From Corynebacterium glyciniphilum AJ 3170 (GTDB taxonomy: Bacteria; Actinomycetota; Actinomycetes; Mycobacteriales; Mycobacteriaceae), in assembly GCF_000626675.1 (NCBI RefSeq), contig NZ_CP006842.1, positions 2,728,001 through 2,792,000 on the forward strand: a DNA stretch of 64,000 bases, written 5' to 3'. How positions within the stretch are numbered: the first letter of the stretch is position 1; the number at the start of each line of letters is the position of its first letter. The notes under the pieces were generated by a model that saw nothing but the letters and a program-made list of their open reading frames with translations, had not been told where the DNA came from and ran no database searches. The translations under genes were made by a program, and so were the position numbers. Positions 38,131 through 45,249 of the stretch are shown here, one piece after another.

Positions 38131-38997
38131 TCAGAACTGCGCGGCGTAGAACCCGATCGCCGCCGACGTCGCCACATTCAGCGAGTCCGTCCCCGGCGAC
38201 ATGGGGATCTTCGCCCGTACATCAGCAGCCCGCATCGCATGTTCGGTCAATCCGGGACCTTCCGCACCGACCATCACGGCCACCTTGTCCGCTCCTGCGA
38301 CAGCCTCGGACAATGTCGAGTCCGTGTTCGGTGTCATCGCCACCACCCGGTACCCGCGGGACTGCAGGTCGGCAAGACCCCGCTGCCACGTCGTCGGACG
38401 GGCACCGATGTGAGCGAACGGGGTGCGCAGCACATGCCCCATCGACACCCGCACCACCCGTCGGTACAACGGATCCGCGCACCCTGCCCCGAGCAATACC
38501 GCACCGACACCCAACCCGGCAGCATTCCGGAACAGGGCACCGATGTTCTCGTGGTCGCCCACGCCTTCCAGCACAGCGATCACCCTGTTGTCCGACGGAA
38601 GTCCGTCCAGCACGCTCTGCGGCGACGGTTCCTCCGCCCGGTCCGCAGTGGCGACCACACCACGATGCATGTCGAACCCTGCGACGGCAGCAAGCACGTC
38701 CCGGGACACCTCGTAGAAAGGCACGCCCTCGAGTCCACGGGCCACCTCCGGAGCAGAGACTGCGACCTGCCGCAGCTGCTCCAATCTGTGGGCGAAACCC
38801 ACCACCTGGCGCACAGGGAACCGCGACGCCGCCAGTCGAGGCACGACCAGGTTTCCCTCGGCGACCACCAGGCCCTTGCCACCGGGCAGATCCGGGCGTT
38901 TGTCAGAGGAGTTCAGGTCGCGGATGTCATCAAGACGGGTGTCTGCCGGGTCAGTAATCGGTACGGGGGCGTCCAACACTGCTCTACCCCACCGCAT
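38131..38997 (-). CDS. TrmH/SpoU-family RNA methyltransferase
   Basis: A 288-residue SPOUT methyltransferase acting on rRNA or tRNA 2'-O positions with S-adenosylmethionine. The C-terminal motifs are clear: [20 protein letters not shown] (motif 1), [10 protein letters not shown] (motif 2) and [20 protein letters not shown] (motif 3, trefoil knot). The N-terminal part is a substrate-recognition domain. Homologous to mycobacterial Rv0881 in the same neighbourhood. Its start lies 14 bp inside the end of the purine permease gene, so the two are co-transcribed. Confidence 0.92.
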   Translation of the reverse strand: MRWGRAVLDAPVPITDPADTRLDDIRDLNSSDKRPDLPGGKGLVVAEGNLVVPRLAASRFPVRQVVGFAHRLEQLRQVAVSAPEVARGLEGVPFYEVSRDVLAAVAGFDMHRGVVATADRAEEPSPQSVLDGLPSDNRVIAVLEGVGDHENIGALFRNAAGLGVGAVLLGAGCADPLYRRVVRVSMGHVLRTPFAHIGARPTTWQRGLADLQSRGYRVVAMTPNTDSTLSEAVAGADKVAVMVGAEGPGLTEHAMRAADVRAKIPMSPGTDSLNVATSAAIGFYAAQF

Positions 38998-40435
38998 CCA
39001 TGATCGGGTCGATGGCGAAGTAGACCACGAACAAGATCGCCACCAGGTACATCAGCCAGTGCAGCGTCCGGCCGCGTCCGGTCACCAGCGCCATGATCGC
39101 ATAGGCGATGAACCCCATGCCGATTCCGTTGGCGATGGAATAGGTGTACGGCATGATCACGATCGTCAGGAATGCCGGAAGCGCGATCTCGAACCGGGAG
39201 AAGTCAATCTCGGTGATCTGCCCCATCATCATCGCCCCGACGACGACCAGCACCGGTGCCGCGGCCTCGATCGGCACCACGGAGTACAGCGGGGTCAGGA
39301 ACATCGCCGCCAGGAAGATCACACCGGTCACCACGTTCGCCAGGCCGGTGCGGGCGCCGTCGCCGATACCGGCGGCGGAGTCGACGAACACGGTGTTGGA
39401 CGACGCCGAGACCGAACCGCCGACGGCAGCACCGGCACCTTCGATGATCAGGGCGGTGCGCAGATTAGGCAGGTTGCCCTGCTCGTCGACCAGGCGGCCC
39501 TGCTTACCCAACGCGGTCATGGTGCCCATCGCGTCGAAGAAGTTCGCGAGCACCAGGGTGAAGACCAGCAGGCATGCGGAGAGGGCACCGATTTTCGCGA
39601 AGGCACCGAAAAGGTCGACGGCGCCGACGAGGCTGAGGTCAGGGACGGAGCCGAGTGAATTCGGGATCTCCGGGGTGGCCATCTGCCATCCTTTGCCCTC
39701 ACCGAAGTCGCCGGTGAGCGCCTGGACGATCATTGCGAAGACGGTGGTGACAATGATGCCGATGAAGAGCCCACCGCGGACCTTCTTTGCCACGAGGATG
39801 CCGCAGATGACCAGGCCGAGCACGAAGGTGGCCGTCGGCCAGGAGGCGATGGAGCCGTCAATACCCAGCGTGACCGGTACAGTGGTTCCGGCTGCGTCAG
39901 GGATACGCTGGACGAAACCGGAGTCCACCACGCCGACCATGGCGATGAAGAGGCCGATACCGACGCCGATCGCCGCCTTCAGCGAGTTCGGGATCGCATT
40001 GAAAACTGCCTCGCGGAAACCGGTGACTGCGAGGATGACGATGATCACACCGTCGATCACCACCAGGCCCATCGCCTGTGGCCAGGTAAGCCCTTCCGAG
40101 GCGACGAACGTGACCGCCACCAGGGTGTTGATTCCCAAGCCAGCGGCGATACCGAAGGGGTACTTCGCAAATACGCCGAACGCGATGGTCATCACGCCAG
40201 CGGCCAGCGCCGTAACAGCAGCGACCCGGGAAGTCCCCAGGACATCACCGTTGCCGTCCTCGACCGTCCCCAGGATCAGGGGATTGAGGATGATGATGTA
40301 GGCCATCGCGAAGAACGTCACGATACCGGCGCGGACTTCCGTGCCAATCGTCGAGCGACGTGCCGTGATGTGAAAGTACCGGTCGAGGGCCCCTGGTGCT
40401 GGTGCGGCGGTCTTCTCGCCGATGGAATCTGACAT
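38984..40435 (-). CDS. NCS2-family purine (hypoxanthine/guanine/adenine) permease
   Basis: A 483-residue transporter of the AzgA/PbuG subgroup with about 13 helices. Signatures are GIVTFFAMAYIIILNPLIL, KYPFGIAAGLGINTLVAVTF and NFFDAMGTMTALGKQG. The ATG at 40435 fits a -10 (GATTCT, 40444-40449 on the minus strand) 8 nt upstream; longer frames run into the divergent gene. Takes up purine bases by proton symport. It could supply purines for salvage. Confidence 0.9.
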   Translation of the reverse strand: MSDSIGEKTAAPAPGALDRYFHITARRSTIGTEVRAGIVTFFAMAYIIILNPLILGTVEDGNGDVLGTSRVAAVTALAAGVMTIAFGVFAKYPFGIAAGLGINTLVAVTFVASEGLTWPQAMGLVVIDGVIIVILAVTGFREAVFNAIPNSLKAAIGVGIGLFIAMVGVVDSGFVQRIPDAAGTTVPVTLGIDGSIASWPTATFVLGLVICGILVAKKVRGGLFIGIIVTTVFAMIVQALTGDFGEGKGWQMATPEIPNSLGSVPDLSLVGAVDLFGAFAKIGALSACLLVFTLVLANFFDAMGTMTALGKQGRLVDEQGNLPNLRTALIIEGAGAAVGGSVSASSNTVFVDSAAGIGDGARTGLANVVTGVIFLAAMFLTPLYSVVPIEAAAPVLVVVGAMMMGQITEIDFSRFEIALPAFLTIVIMPYTYSIANGIGMGFIAYAIMALVTGRGRTLHWLMYLVAILFVVYFAIDPIMDAVG

Positions 40436-40443
40436 AAGTAGTA

Positions 40444-40449
40444 AGAATC
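40444..40449 (-). promoter_or_regulatory. -10 element (GATTCT) for leaderless purine permease
   Basis: On the minus strand GATTCT is followed by 8 nt and the ATG at 40435. No Shine-Dalgarno. Confidence 0.45.
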
Positions 40450-40485
40450 GCACCAGGCAGGCCCGCGTGCAACCGGTGTGGCAGC

Positions 40486-41337
40486 ATGGACAGCATGTCC
40501 CCTCGCGTTCAGTCGGCGCCGCGTGGCGCACGTACGGTGTCCGTCCTGTCCGTCGCCATGCTGGCGCTCACGATGACCGGGTGTTCTGCAGCCGAGGACG
40601 CCGAGGACGCCGTTTCCACCGTCCCGGTGCTGACGGCTGAGATCACAGACGAACACCCCTTCGACTCATCGTCCTTCACTCAGGGCCTGGAGGTTATGCC
40701 GGAGGGCGATCTGCTGGTGTCAACCGGTTTGAACGGCGAGTCCAGGATCTACCGTGCCCCCGTCGACGACGCTACCTCCCCCACCGTCAGCGACGACCTG
40801 GACGAGCGCTACTTCGGTGAGGGCGCCACCGTACACGGTGACAGGGTATGGCAACTCACGTGGAAATCAGGTGTCGCTTTCGCCCGGGACGCTGACACCC
40901 TGGAGGTCACCGACGAAGCCTCCTACGACGGCGAAGGGTGGGGACTGTGTTCCGACGGCGACCGGTTGGTCATGTCGGACGGGTCCCCCACCCTGACCTT
41001 CCGGGACCCCACAACGTTCGCCCCGACCGACAGTGTAGAGGTCACCCTCGACGGAGAACCCGTCGACGAGATCAATGAGCTGGAATGCACGGGCACCGGG
41101 GATGAACGCACGGTGTGGGCGAACGTGTGGCATTCCGACCGTATCCTGCGCATCGACCCGGCCACCGGTGATGTGACCGGGGTAGTCGACCTGGATCTCC
41201 CGGCAGGCGACAGGGACGGTGCCGACGTTCTCAACGGCATCGCCGAGAACCGCGCCGACGGGGCTCCCGACAACAGCTTCCTCGTGACCGGAAAACTGTG
41301 GGACACGCTCTACGAGGTGCAGTTCAGTGAGGAATAG
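40486..41337 (+). CDS. Glutaminyl-peptide cyclotransferase lipoprotein (plant/bacterial type)
   Basis: An exported lipoprotein of 283 residues converting N-terminal Gln of peptides to pyroglutamate. The signal peptide ends in the lipobox LTMTGC (Cys33). The five-bladed propeller family motifs are HPFDSSSFTQGLEV, YFGEGATV, YDGEGWGLCSDG and DEINELEC. Another ATG lies 9 nt further on. In this window a 5-oxoproline (pyroglutamate) degradation operon is encoded 10 kb away, which makes the product chemically interesting. Confidence 0.88.
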   Translation: MDSMSPRVQSAPRGARTVSVLSVAMLALTMTGCSAAEDAEDAVSTVPVLTAEITDEHPFDSSSFTQGLEVMPEGDLLVSTGLNGESRIYRAPVDDATSPTVSDDLDERYFGEGATVHGDRVWQLTWKSGVAFARDADTLEVTDEASYDGEGWGLCSDGDRLVMSDGSPTLTFRDPTTFAPTDSVEVTLDGEPVDEINELECTGTGDERTVWANVWHSDRILRIDPATGDVTGVVDLDLPAGDRDGADVLNGIAENRADGAPDNSFLVTGKLWDTLYEVQFSEE

Positions 41338-41344
41338 CGGTGTG

Positions 41345-42679
41345 ATGTCACGGTCAGCCAACCGGGTGTACGGCCTGATGGGTGCTGACGGGGCGCGCGA
41401 ATCCGGACTGACCGCACTGATGTACACCTCCATCGCGAACTTCGCGGTGGACGCCGTCCTGGCGGTCTCGCTGGCAGGCACCCTGTTCTTCTCCGCGGCG
41501 GAGGCGGAGTCCCGGACATCGGTCGCGGCCTACCTGTTGGTGACGATCGCGCCCTTCGCCCTACTCGCCCCGTTGATCGGGCCCGCACTGGACCGGATCC
41601 GCACGGGCCGTCGCCTCGCCCTCTCCCTGACTTTCGCCGGCCGGGTGGTCCTCGCGGCGGTGCTGCTGCAGAACTTCAACTCCTGGATGCTCTACCCTGC
41701 GGCCCTGGGCATGCTGGTGCTCAGCAAGTCCTACGGGGTCCTGAAATCCTCGGTCACTCCCCGCGTCGCCCCTGCGGCACTCGACCTGGTGCGCGCCAAC
41801 GCCCGTTTGACGATCGCCGGGCATATCGGCGGTTCACTGGTCGCCGGCGGTCTGGCCGCGGTGATCGCCTACGTCTTCGATCCTCAGGCGGCCTTGTGGC
41901 TCCTGATGGTCGTGGCGTTGTCCGGGATCTACGGATGCGCCCTGATCCCCTCCACCGCCGAACGTGGTCAGGACGAGGTCACGGTCAGCCCGTTTGTCCC
42001 GGAAGAGCCTGTGCCAGAGGCGGGGATACGACGGGGGCGTGGTGGGGACACCATAGTCACCCGGTGGCGGCGTTCTATCCGGGTCCGCTTTCCCGATGCT
42101 GCACGGACCTGCATGTGGGCGACGGCCCTGCAACGGTGCGGAACCGGGTTCATGACGATCTACGTGGCATTCGTCGCCAAGTCGTCCTCCCATCTGTCGG
42201 GTTTTGAACAGCTCTCGATGCTCGCCGCCGTCGGCGCGGCCGGGGGTGTCGGCACGTTCGCCGGGAATGCCCTGGGTTCGCGGATCCGGTTCGCCCGCCC
42301 CCGGGTCGCCGTCCTCGTCCTGGGAGCGCTCTCCCTCGGATCGGTGGTGTGCGCGGCGGTGTGGGACGGGGTGGTCACCGCAGCCGTCGCCACCGCTGTC
42401 CTGTCACTCGGCAGCGCGATGTCGAAGGTGTGTCTGGACGCGGCGATCCAGTCGGGACTTGACCAGGCGGCCCAGGCATCGGCATTCGGCATCTCGGAGA
42501 CCGCACTGCAGTTGTCGTGGGTGCTCGGCGGCACGCTGGGGATCCTGCTTCCTCCGGAGCTCACCGTCGGTATGGCTGTACTCGCCGTCGTCGGTACAGT
42601 GATGTACGTCAATGTCATCGCCGCGGCGCGCGGTGTCGGTCTGGGAGCCCTGATCGGTCGGGCGAGAAGCCCCCGGTGA
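41345..42679 (+). CDS. MFS-type transporter (Rv0876c-like)
   Basis: A membrane protein of 444 residues with about 12 helices in two bundles separated by a charged cytoplasmic loop (SPFVPEEPVPEAGIRRGRGG). It shows LAPLIGPALDRIRTGRRLA, a degenerate MFS loop. Orthologous by position to mycobacterial Rv0876c, whose substrate is unknown. GAGGAA at 41329-41334 supports ATG 41345 or GTG 41342. The C-terminal half is richest in Ala/Val/Gly. Confidence 0.82.
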   Translation: MSRSANRVYGLMGADGARESGLTALMYTSIANFAVDAVLAVSLAGTLFFSAAEAESRTSVAAYLLVTIAPFALLAPLIGPALDRIRTGRRLALSLTFAGRVVLAAVLLQNFNSWMLYPAALGMLVLSKSYGVLKSSVTPRVAPAALDLVRANARLTIAGHIGGSLVAGGLAAVIAYVFDPQAALWLLMVVALSGIYGCALIPSTAERGQDEVTVSPFVPEEPVPEAGIRRGRGGDTIVTRWRRSIRVRFPDAARTCMWATALQRCGTGFMTIYVAFVAKSSSHLSGFEQLSMLAAVGAAGGVGTFAGNALGSRIRFARPRVAVLVLGALSLGSVVCAAVWDGVVTAAVATAVLSLGSAMSKVCLDAAIQSGLDQAAQASAFGISETALQLSWVLGGTLGILLPPELTVGMAVLAVVGTVMYVNVIAAARGVGLGALIGRARSPR

Positions 42680-42723
42680 TCAGGCCCAGCCCCGGCCCCC
42701 GTGGACAGGAGTTTCCCCACCGA

Positions 42724-43350
42724 ATGAGCACCGAGAAGCAGCCCCACACACCGGCGCAGAAACCGGCGCAGTCGAAGAAGCAGCGACGCCGGGCCGCCCA
42801 GCGTAAGCAGTACATGACTTTCGGGGCGATCGTGCTCCTGGTCGTGGTCGTCGCCGCGGCGGTGCTGGGCTACCAGTACTGGAGCGACAACCGTCCTGCC
42901 GCGGATCCCCAGGATCTGAGGGTGACGGTGACCGATGCCGCCGGGGATGAGACAGAGTACGCCCCTTACTCTGTCTGCCAACGGTTCACAGGTGACTGTG
43001 ACGAAAGCGAGCCCTCCACGATCGAGGTGGGTGCGGACGAGGAAGTCACCCTGTCGCTACCGGACGAGGTCACCAGCCAGGACTGGTCGCTGCTGCAGAT
43101 CTTCGATGATCAGGCTGCGAACACAGAAAACACCTGGGCGGCCGGCGAGAAATCTGAGGTCACGGTCCGTGGTTCCGCCGAGACCGAAGACGGGGACGGA
43201 TCAGGCGCCCGCCTCAGTGTAGTGGAGGTCCACGCCCTGATCCTCGGCGAGGAAGACGGCGAAGAGGTGCCCTACGGAGTGGTGTGGGCCTTCAACACCG
43301 GCGTGGAGCCGGAGCCCGCCGGCGACCCCACCACCGACTCCGGGGAGTAG
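42724..43350 (+). CDS. DUF2771-like membrane-anchored protein
   Basis: A 208-residue protein. A Gln/Lys/Arg-rich N-terminus (KKQRRRAAQRKQ) precedes one helix (FGAIVLLVVVVAAAVLGYQY), then an extracytoplasmic domain with LRVTVTDAAGDETEYAPY, a Cys pair (VCQRFTGDC) and EVHALILGEEDGEEVPYGVV. It resembles mycobacterial Rv0875c/DUF2771 by content and by position after the MFS gene. AGGAG stands 13 nt before the ATG; a GTG at 42676 would add 16 residues. Function unknown. Confidence 0.7.
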   Translation: MSTEKQPHTPAQKPAQSKKQRRRAAQRKQYMTFGAIVLLVVVVAAAVLGYQYWSDNRPAADPQDLRVTVTDAAGDETEYAPYSVCQRFTGDCDESEPSTIEVGADEEVTLSLPDEVTSQDWSLLQIFDDQAANTENTWAAGEKSEVTVRGSAETEDGDGSGARLSVVEVHALILGEEDGEEVPYGVVWAFNTGVEPEPAGDPTTDSGE

Positions 43351-43354
43351 CCGG

Positions 43355-43774
43355 TCAGCTATCGAGTTCGCGGGCGATGGTCCGCAGGATCTCGGCAACC
43401 TGCCGCCCCTCTTTCCGGTCAGGGCGACGCCCCGCCTCCAGGCTCGGCTGCACCCGGGACTCCAGCAACGTGACGGTGTCCTGGACCAGCTCATGGAGCT
43501 TGTCAGGACTGTACTTGTGACCACGTGCTCCCTGGGACCCCCTGGCCCCCTTCTGCGGTGACGGGGCAGGCCCGTCATCCAGCACCGCCACACGCATGGC
43601 CTGCGGGCCCTTTCGTGCTTCGGCGAAGTCGTACTCGAGACGCTGCCCCTTGTGCAGTTCGGTGACTCCGTCGGGAAGTACCTGCGAGCCGACGTAGACG
43701 TCCTCACCCTCGGGATTGGAGACGAAGCCGAATCCCCGGTCCGGGTCGTACCACTTCACTTTTCCGGTCGGCAT
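43355..43774 (-). CDS. cspB: Cold-shock domain protein, long actinobacterial type
   Basis: A 139-residue protein: an N-terminal cold-shock domain of about 65 residues (GKVKWYDPDRGFGFVS with RNP1 KGFGFI-type and VYVGSQVL as RNP2) and a C-terminal extension (SPDKLHELVQDTVTLLES, RQVAEILRTIARELD). Same architecture and neighbourhood as mycobacterial CspB (Rv0871). Acts as an RNA chaperone. Convergent with the DUF2771-like gene, 4 bp apart. Confidence 0.93.
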   Translation of the reverse strand: MPTGKVKWYDPDRGFGFVSNPEGEDVYVGSQVLPDGVTELHKGQRLEYDFAEARKGPQAMRVAVLDDGPAPSPQKGARGSQGARGHKYSPDKLHELVQDTVTLLESRVQPSLEAGRRPDRKEGRQVAEILRTIARELDS

Positions 43775-43899
43775 GATGTCGGCCTGTCCTTTCTCTACTT
43801 ACTCTCTACTCACGGATGGGGAATGCGCCAGTTTACCCGTGGAGCCCCACCGTCGCCTATTAGGTGCCCGCGGAGCCACAGTGCCACCGCGGGGCGAAA

Positions 43900-43915
43900 T
43901 GTGATCAAGGTCACA
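43900..43915 (+). promoter_or_regulatory. Perfect GlxR/CRP-type operator upstream of rpf
   Basis: TGTGATCAAGGTCACA matches the TGTGA-N6-TCACA consensus exactly. It is followed 6 bp later by TAATAA (43922-43927), a possible -10. In Corynebacterium glutamicum rpf genes are known targets of GlxR. The remaining 395-bp leader (43775-44169) has no ORF, and no c-di-AMP riboswitch core was recognised. Confidence 0.7.
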
Positions 43916-44085
43916 GTCGAATAATAACGGTTCGATAACGTTCGAGACACAGAACGGTAACGCACTGGGCAACGGCGGTTTTGAGCCGGTCCGTGCCCGC
44001 GCTCACATCTCGGAACTGCGGACGCAATGCCGCCTGAACAGCCACAAATGTTGCCGATCAGCGTGACTCAATCGTGACAAACCGT

Positions 44086-44091
44086 TACTGT
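44086..44091 (+). promoter_or_regulatory. Probable proximal -10 (TACTGT) of rpf
   Basis: TACTGT lies 78 bp before the rpf ATG; a CGAAAGGAA Shine-Dalgarno precedes the start, so this is a leadered mRNA. Confidence 0.4.
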
Positions 44092-44169
44092 CGGACCCCA
44101 GCAATGAACACCGCGGTGATCCACGGGACCTGATCGCCGCACCACCGACTCCGAAAGGAATCAACCCAC

Positions 44170-44817
44170 ATGGGACGACACACCATCCGTAAGAGCAGCT
44201 TCAGCACTAAGCGCCTCGCCGTCGCCGGCATGGCAACCCTGGCACTCGGTGCCGTCGCGGCTCCGGCAGCCAACGCCGCCCCCGACTCCGACTGGGACCG
44301 CCTCGCACAGTGCGAGTCCGGCGGCGACTGGTCCATCAACACCGGCAACGGCTTCCAGGGTGGCCTGCAGTTCTCCCCGAGCACCTGGAGCGGCTACGGC
44401 GGCGACGAGTTCGCAGCCTCCGCCGACCAGGCCTCCCGTGAAGAGCAGATCGTTGTCGCCGAGCGCGTCCTCGAAGGACAGGGCTGGGGCGCATGGCCGT
44501 CCTGCTCCTCCCAGCTGGGCCTGAGCTCCGCACCGGAGCAGCGCTCCGCCCCGGCGGCCCCCGCCACCGACAACTACGCCGCCAACCCCCAGGAAGCTGC
44601 CGCGGACCTCAGCAGCCAGACCGACTCCCTCGCCATCGACGGCGTGTGGGAGAAGGTCACCGAGGCCTTCGCCGCCAACGGCATCGAGGTTCCGAGCGAG
44701 CTGGAGTCCCTCTACAAGGACAACCGCGCTGCCCTCAACGACAACTACACCGGCGCCATCAAGCAGGCCGAGGCTGCAGGCGAGCAGTACAAGGCCGTCG
44801 CCGGCAACCTGTTCTAG
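44170..44817 (+). CDS. rpf1: Resuscitation-promoting factor
   Basis: A secreted muralytic enzyme of 215 residues. The signal peptide ends at ANA/AP (residue ~37). The Rpf lysozyme-like domain follows: WDRLAQCESGGDWSINTGNG with the catalytic Glu in CESGG, FQGGLQFSPSTWSGYGG, and GWGAWPSCSSQLGL, with the conserved Cys pair. The C-terminal ~90 residues are an Ala/Gln-rich linker and a helical segment without a LysM domain, as in corynebacterial Rpf1. A perfect GlxR site lies 255 bp upstream and a strong terminator follows. Confidence 0.95.
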   Translation: MGRHTIRKSSFSTKRLAVAGMATLALGAVAAPAANAAPDSDWDRLAQCESGGDWSINTGNGFQGGLQFSPSTWSGYGGDEFAASADQASREEQIVVAERVLEGQGWGAWPSCSSQLGLSSAPEQRSAPAAPATDNYAANPQEAAADLSSQTDSLAIDGVWEKVTEAFAANGIEVPSELESLYKDNRAALNDNYTGAIKQAEAAGEQYKAVAGNLF

Positions 44818-44880
44818 TCCGCCGCGTCCTGTTCACGGACGCGCACTAGACCCCACGCATTACCAGGGTCCCACCTGACA

Positions 44881-44936
44881 AAAGGTCGTCGCCCGGAGCA
44901 TTCCGAACAGTCGGAATGCCCCGGGCGACGACCTTT
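44881..44936. terminator. 26-bp hairpin between rpf and convergent small gene
   Basis: Arms 44881-44906 and 44911-44936 pair with one mismatch, loop 4 nt, with AAA/TTT at the base so that it works in both directions. It is a bidirectional terminator. Confidence 0.85.
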
Positions 44937-44954
44937 TCGCCGTGTGTCGCCCGA

Positions 44955-45143
44955 CTAGCGGTTAATCACCGTGTACGGGTGGACGTAAGGCAGCTTCTCA
45001 GCGGGGACGGGGAACTCAGCGTCACCGAAGGGGCTCAACGCCCCGGCATCGTCAGCCACGAGCTCGGAGACCGCGTGTTTGCCTTCGGGCAGGTTCTGCG
45101 GCCAGCCCGGATCAACGTAGTGCTTCTTCTTTGCGTCAGCCAT
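44955..45143 (-). CDS. Small conserved-looking hypothetical protein (62 residues)
   Basis: Reads MADAKKKHYVDPGWPQNLPE, then GKHAVSELVADDAGALSPFG and ends EKLPYVHPYTVINR. Codon use has strong GC3 bias, and the frame sits between a bidirectional terminator and the promoter of the next gene, both of which favour a real gene. The ATG at 45143 gives this length; longer frames run through the opposite promoter. Family and function are not recognised. A small cytoplasmic protein is expected. Confidence 0.65.
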   Translation of the reverse strand: MADAKKKHYVDPGWPQNLPEGKHAVSELVADDAGALSPFGDAEFPVPAEKLPYVHPYTVINR

Positions 45144-45249
45144 ACCGCCGATCATTCCACATCCCCGCCGTTCAGGCGACTTTCCGGCACGGTCATCCCC
45201 GCCGGCGTCTACACCCGGGTGACCACCGGCGGGTAAAGTGACCGTCGTT

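Noticed and set aside
38131..38997. Overlapping of TrmH-type gene and purine permease as a sign of frameshift
   Set aside because: Both frames are complete and end normally; a 14-bp overlap is ordinary operon packing.
43916..44169. c-di-AMP (ydaO-type) riboswitch in the rpf leader
   Set aside because: The conserved core segments of that riboswitch were not seen by eye; only a covariance search could settle it.
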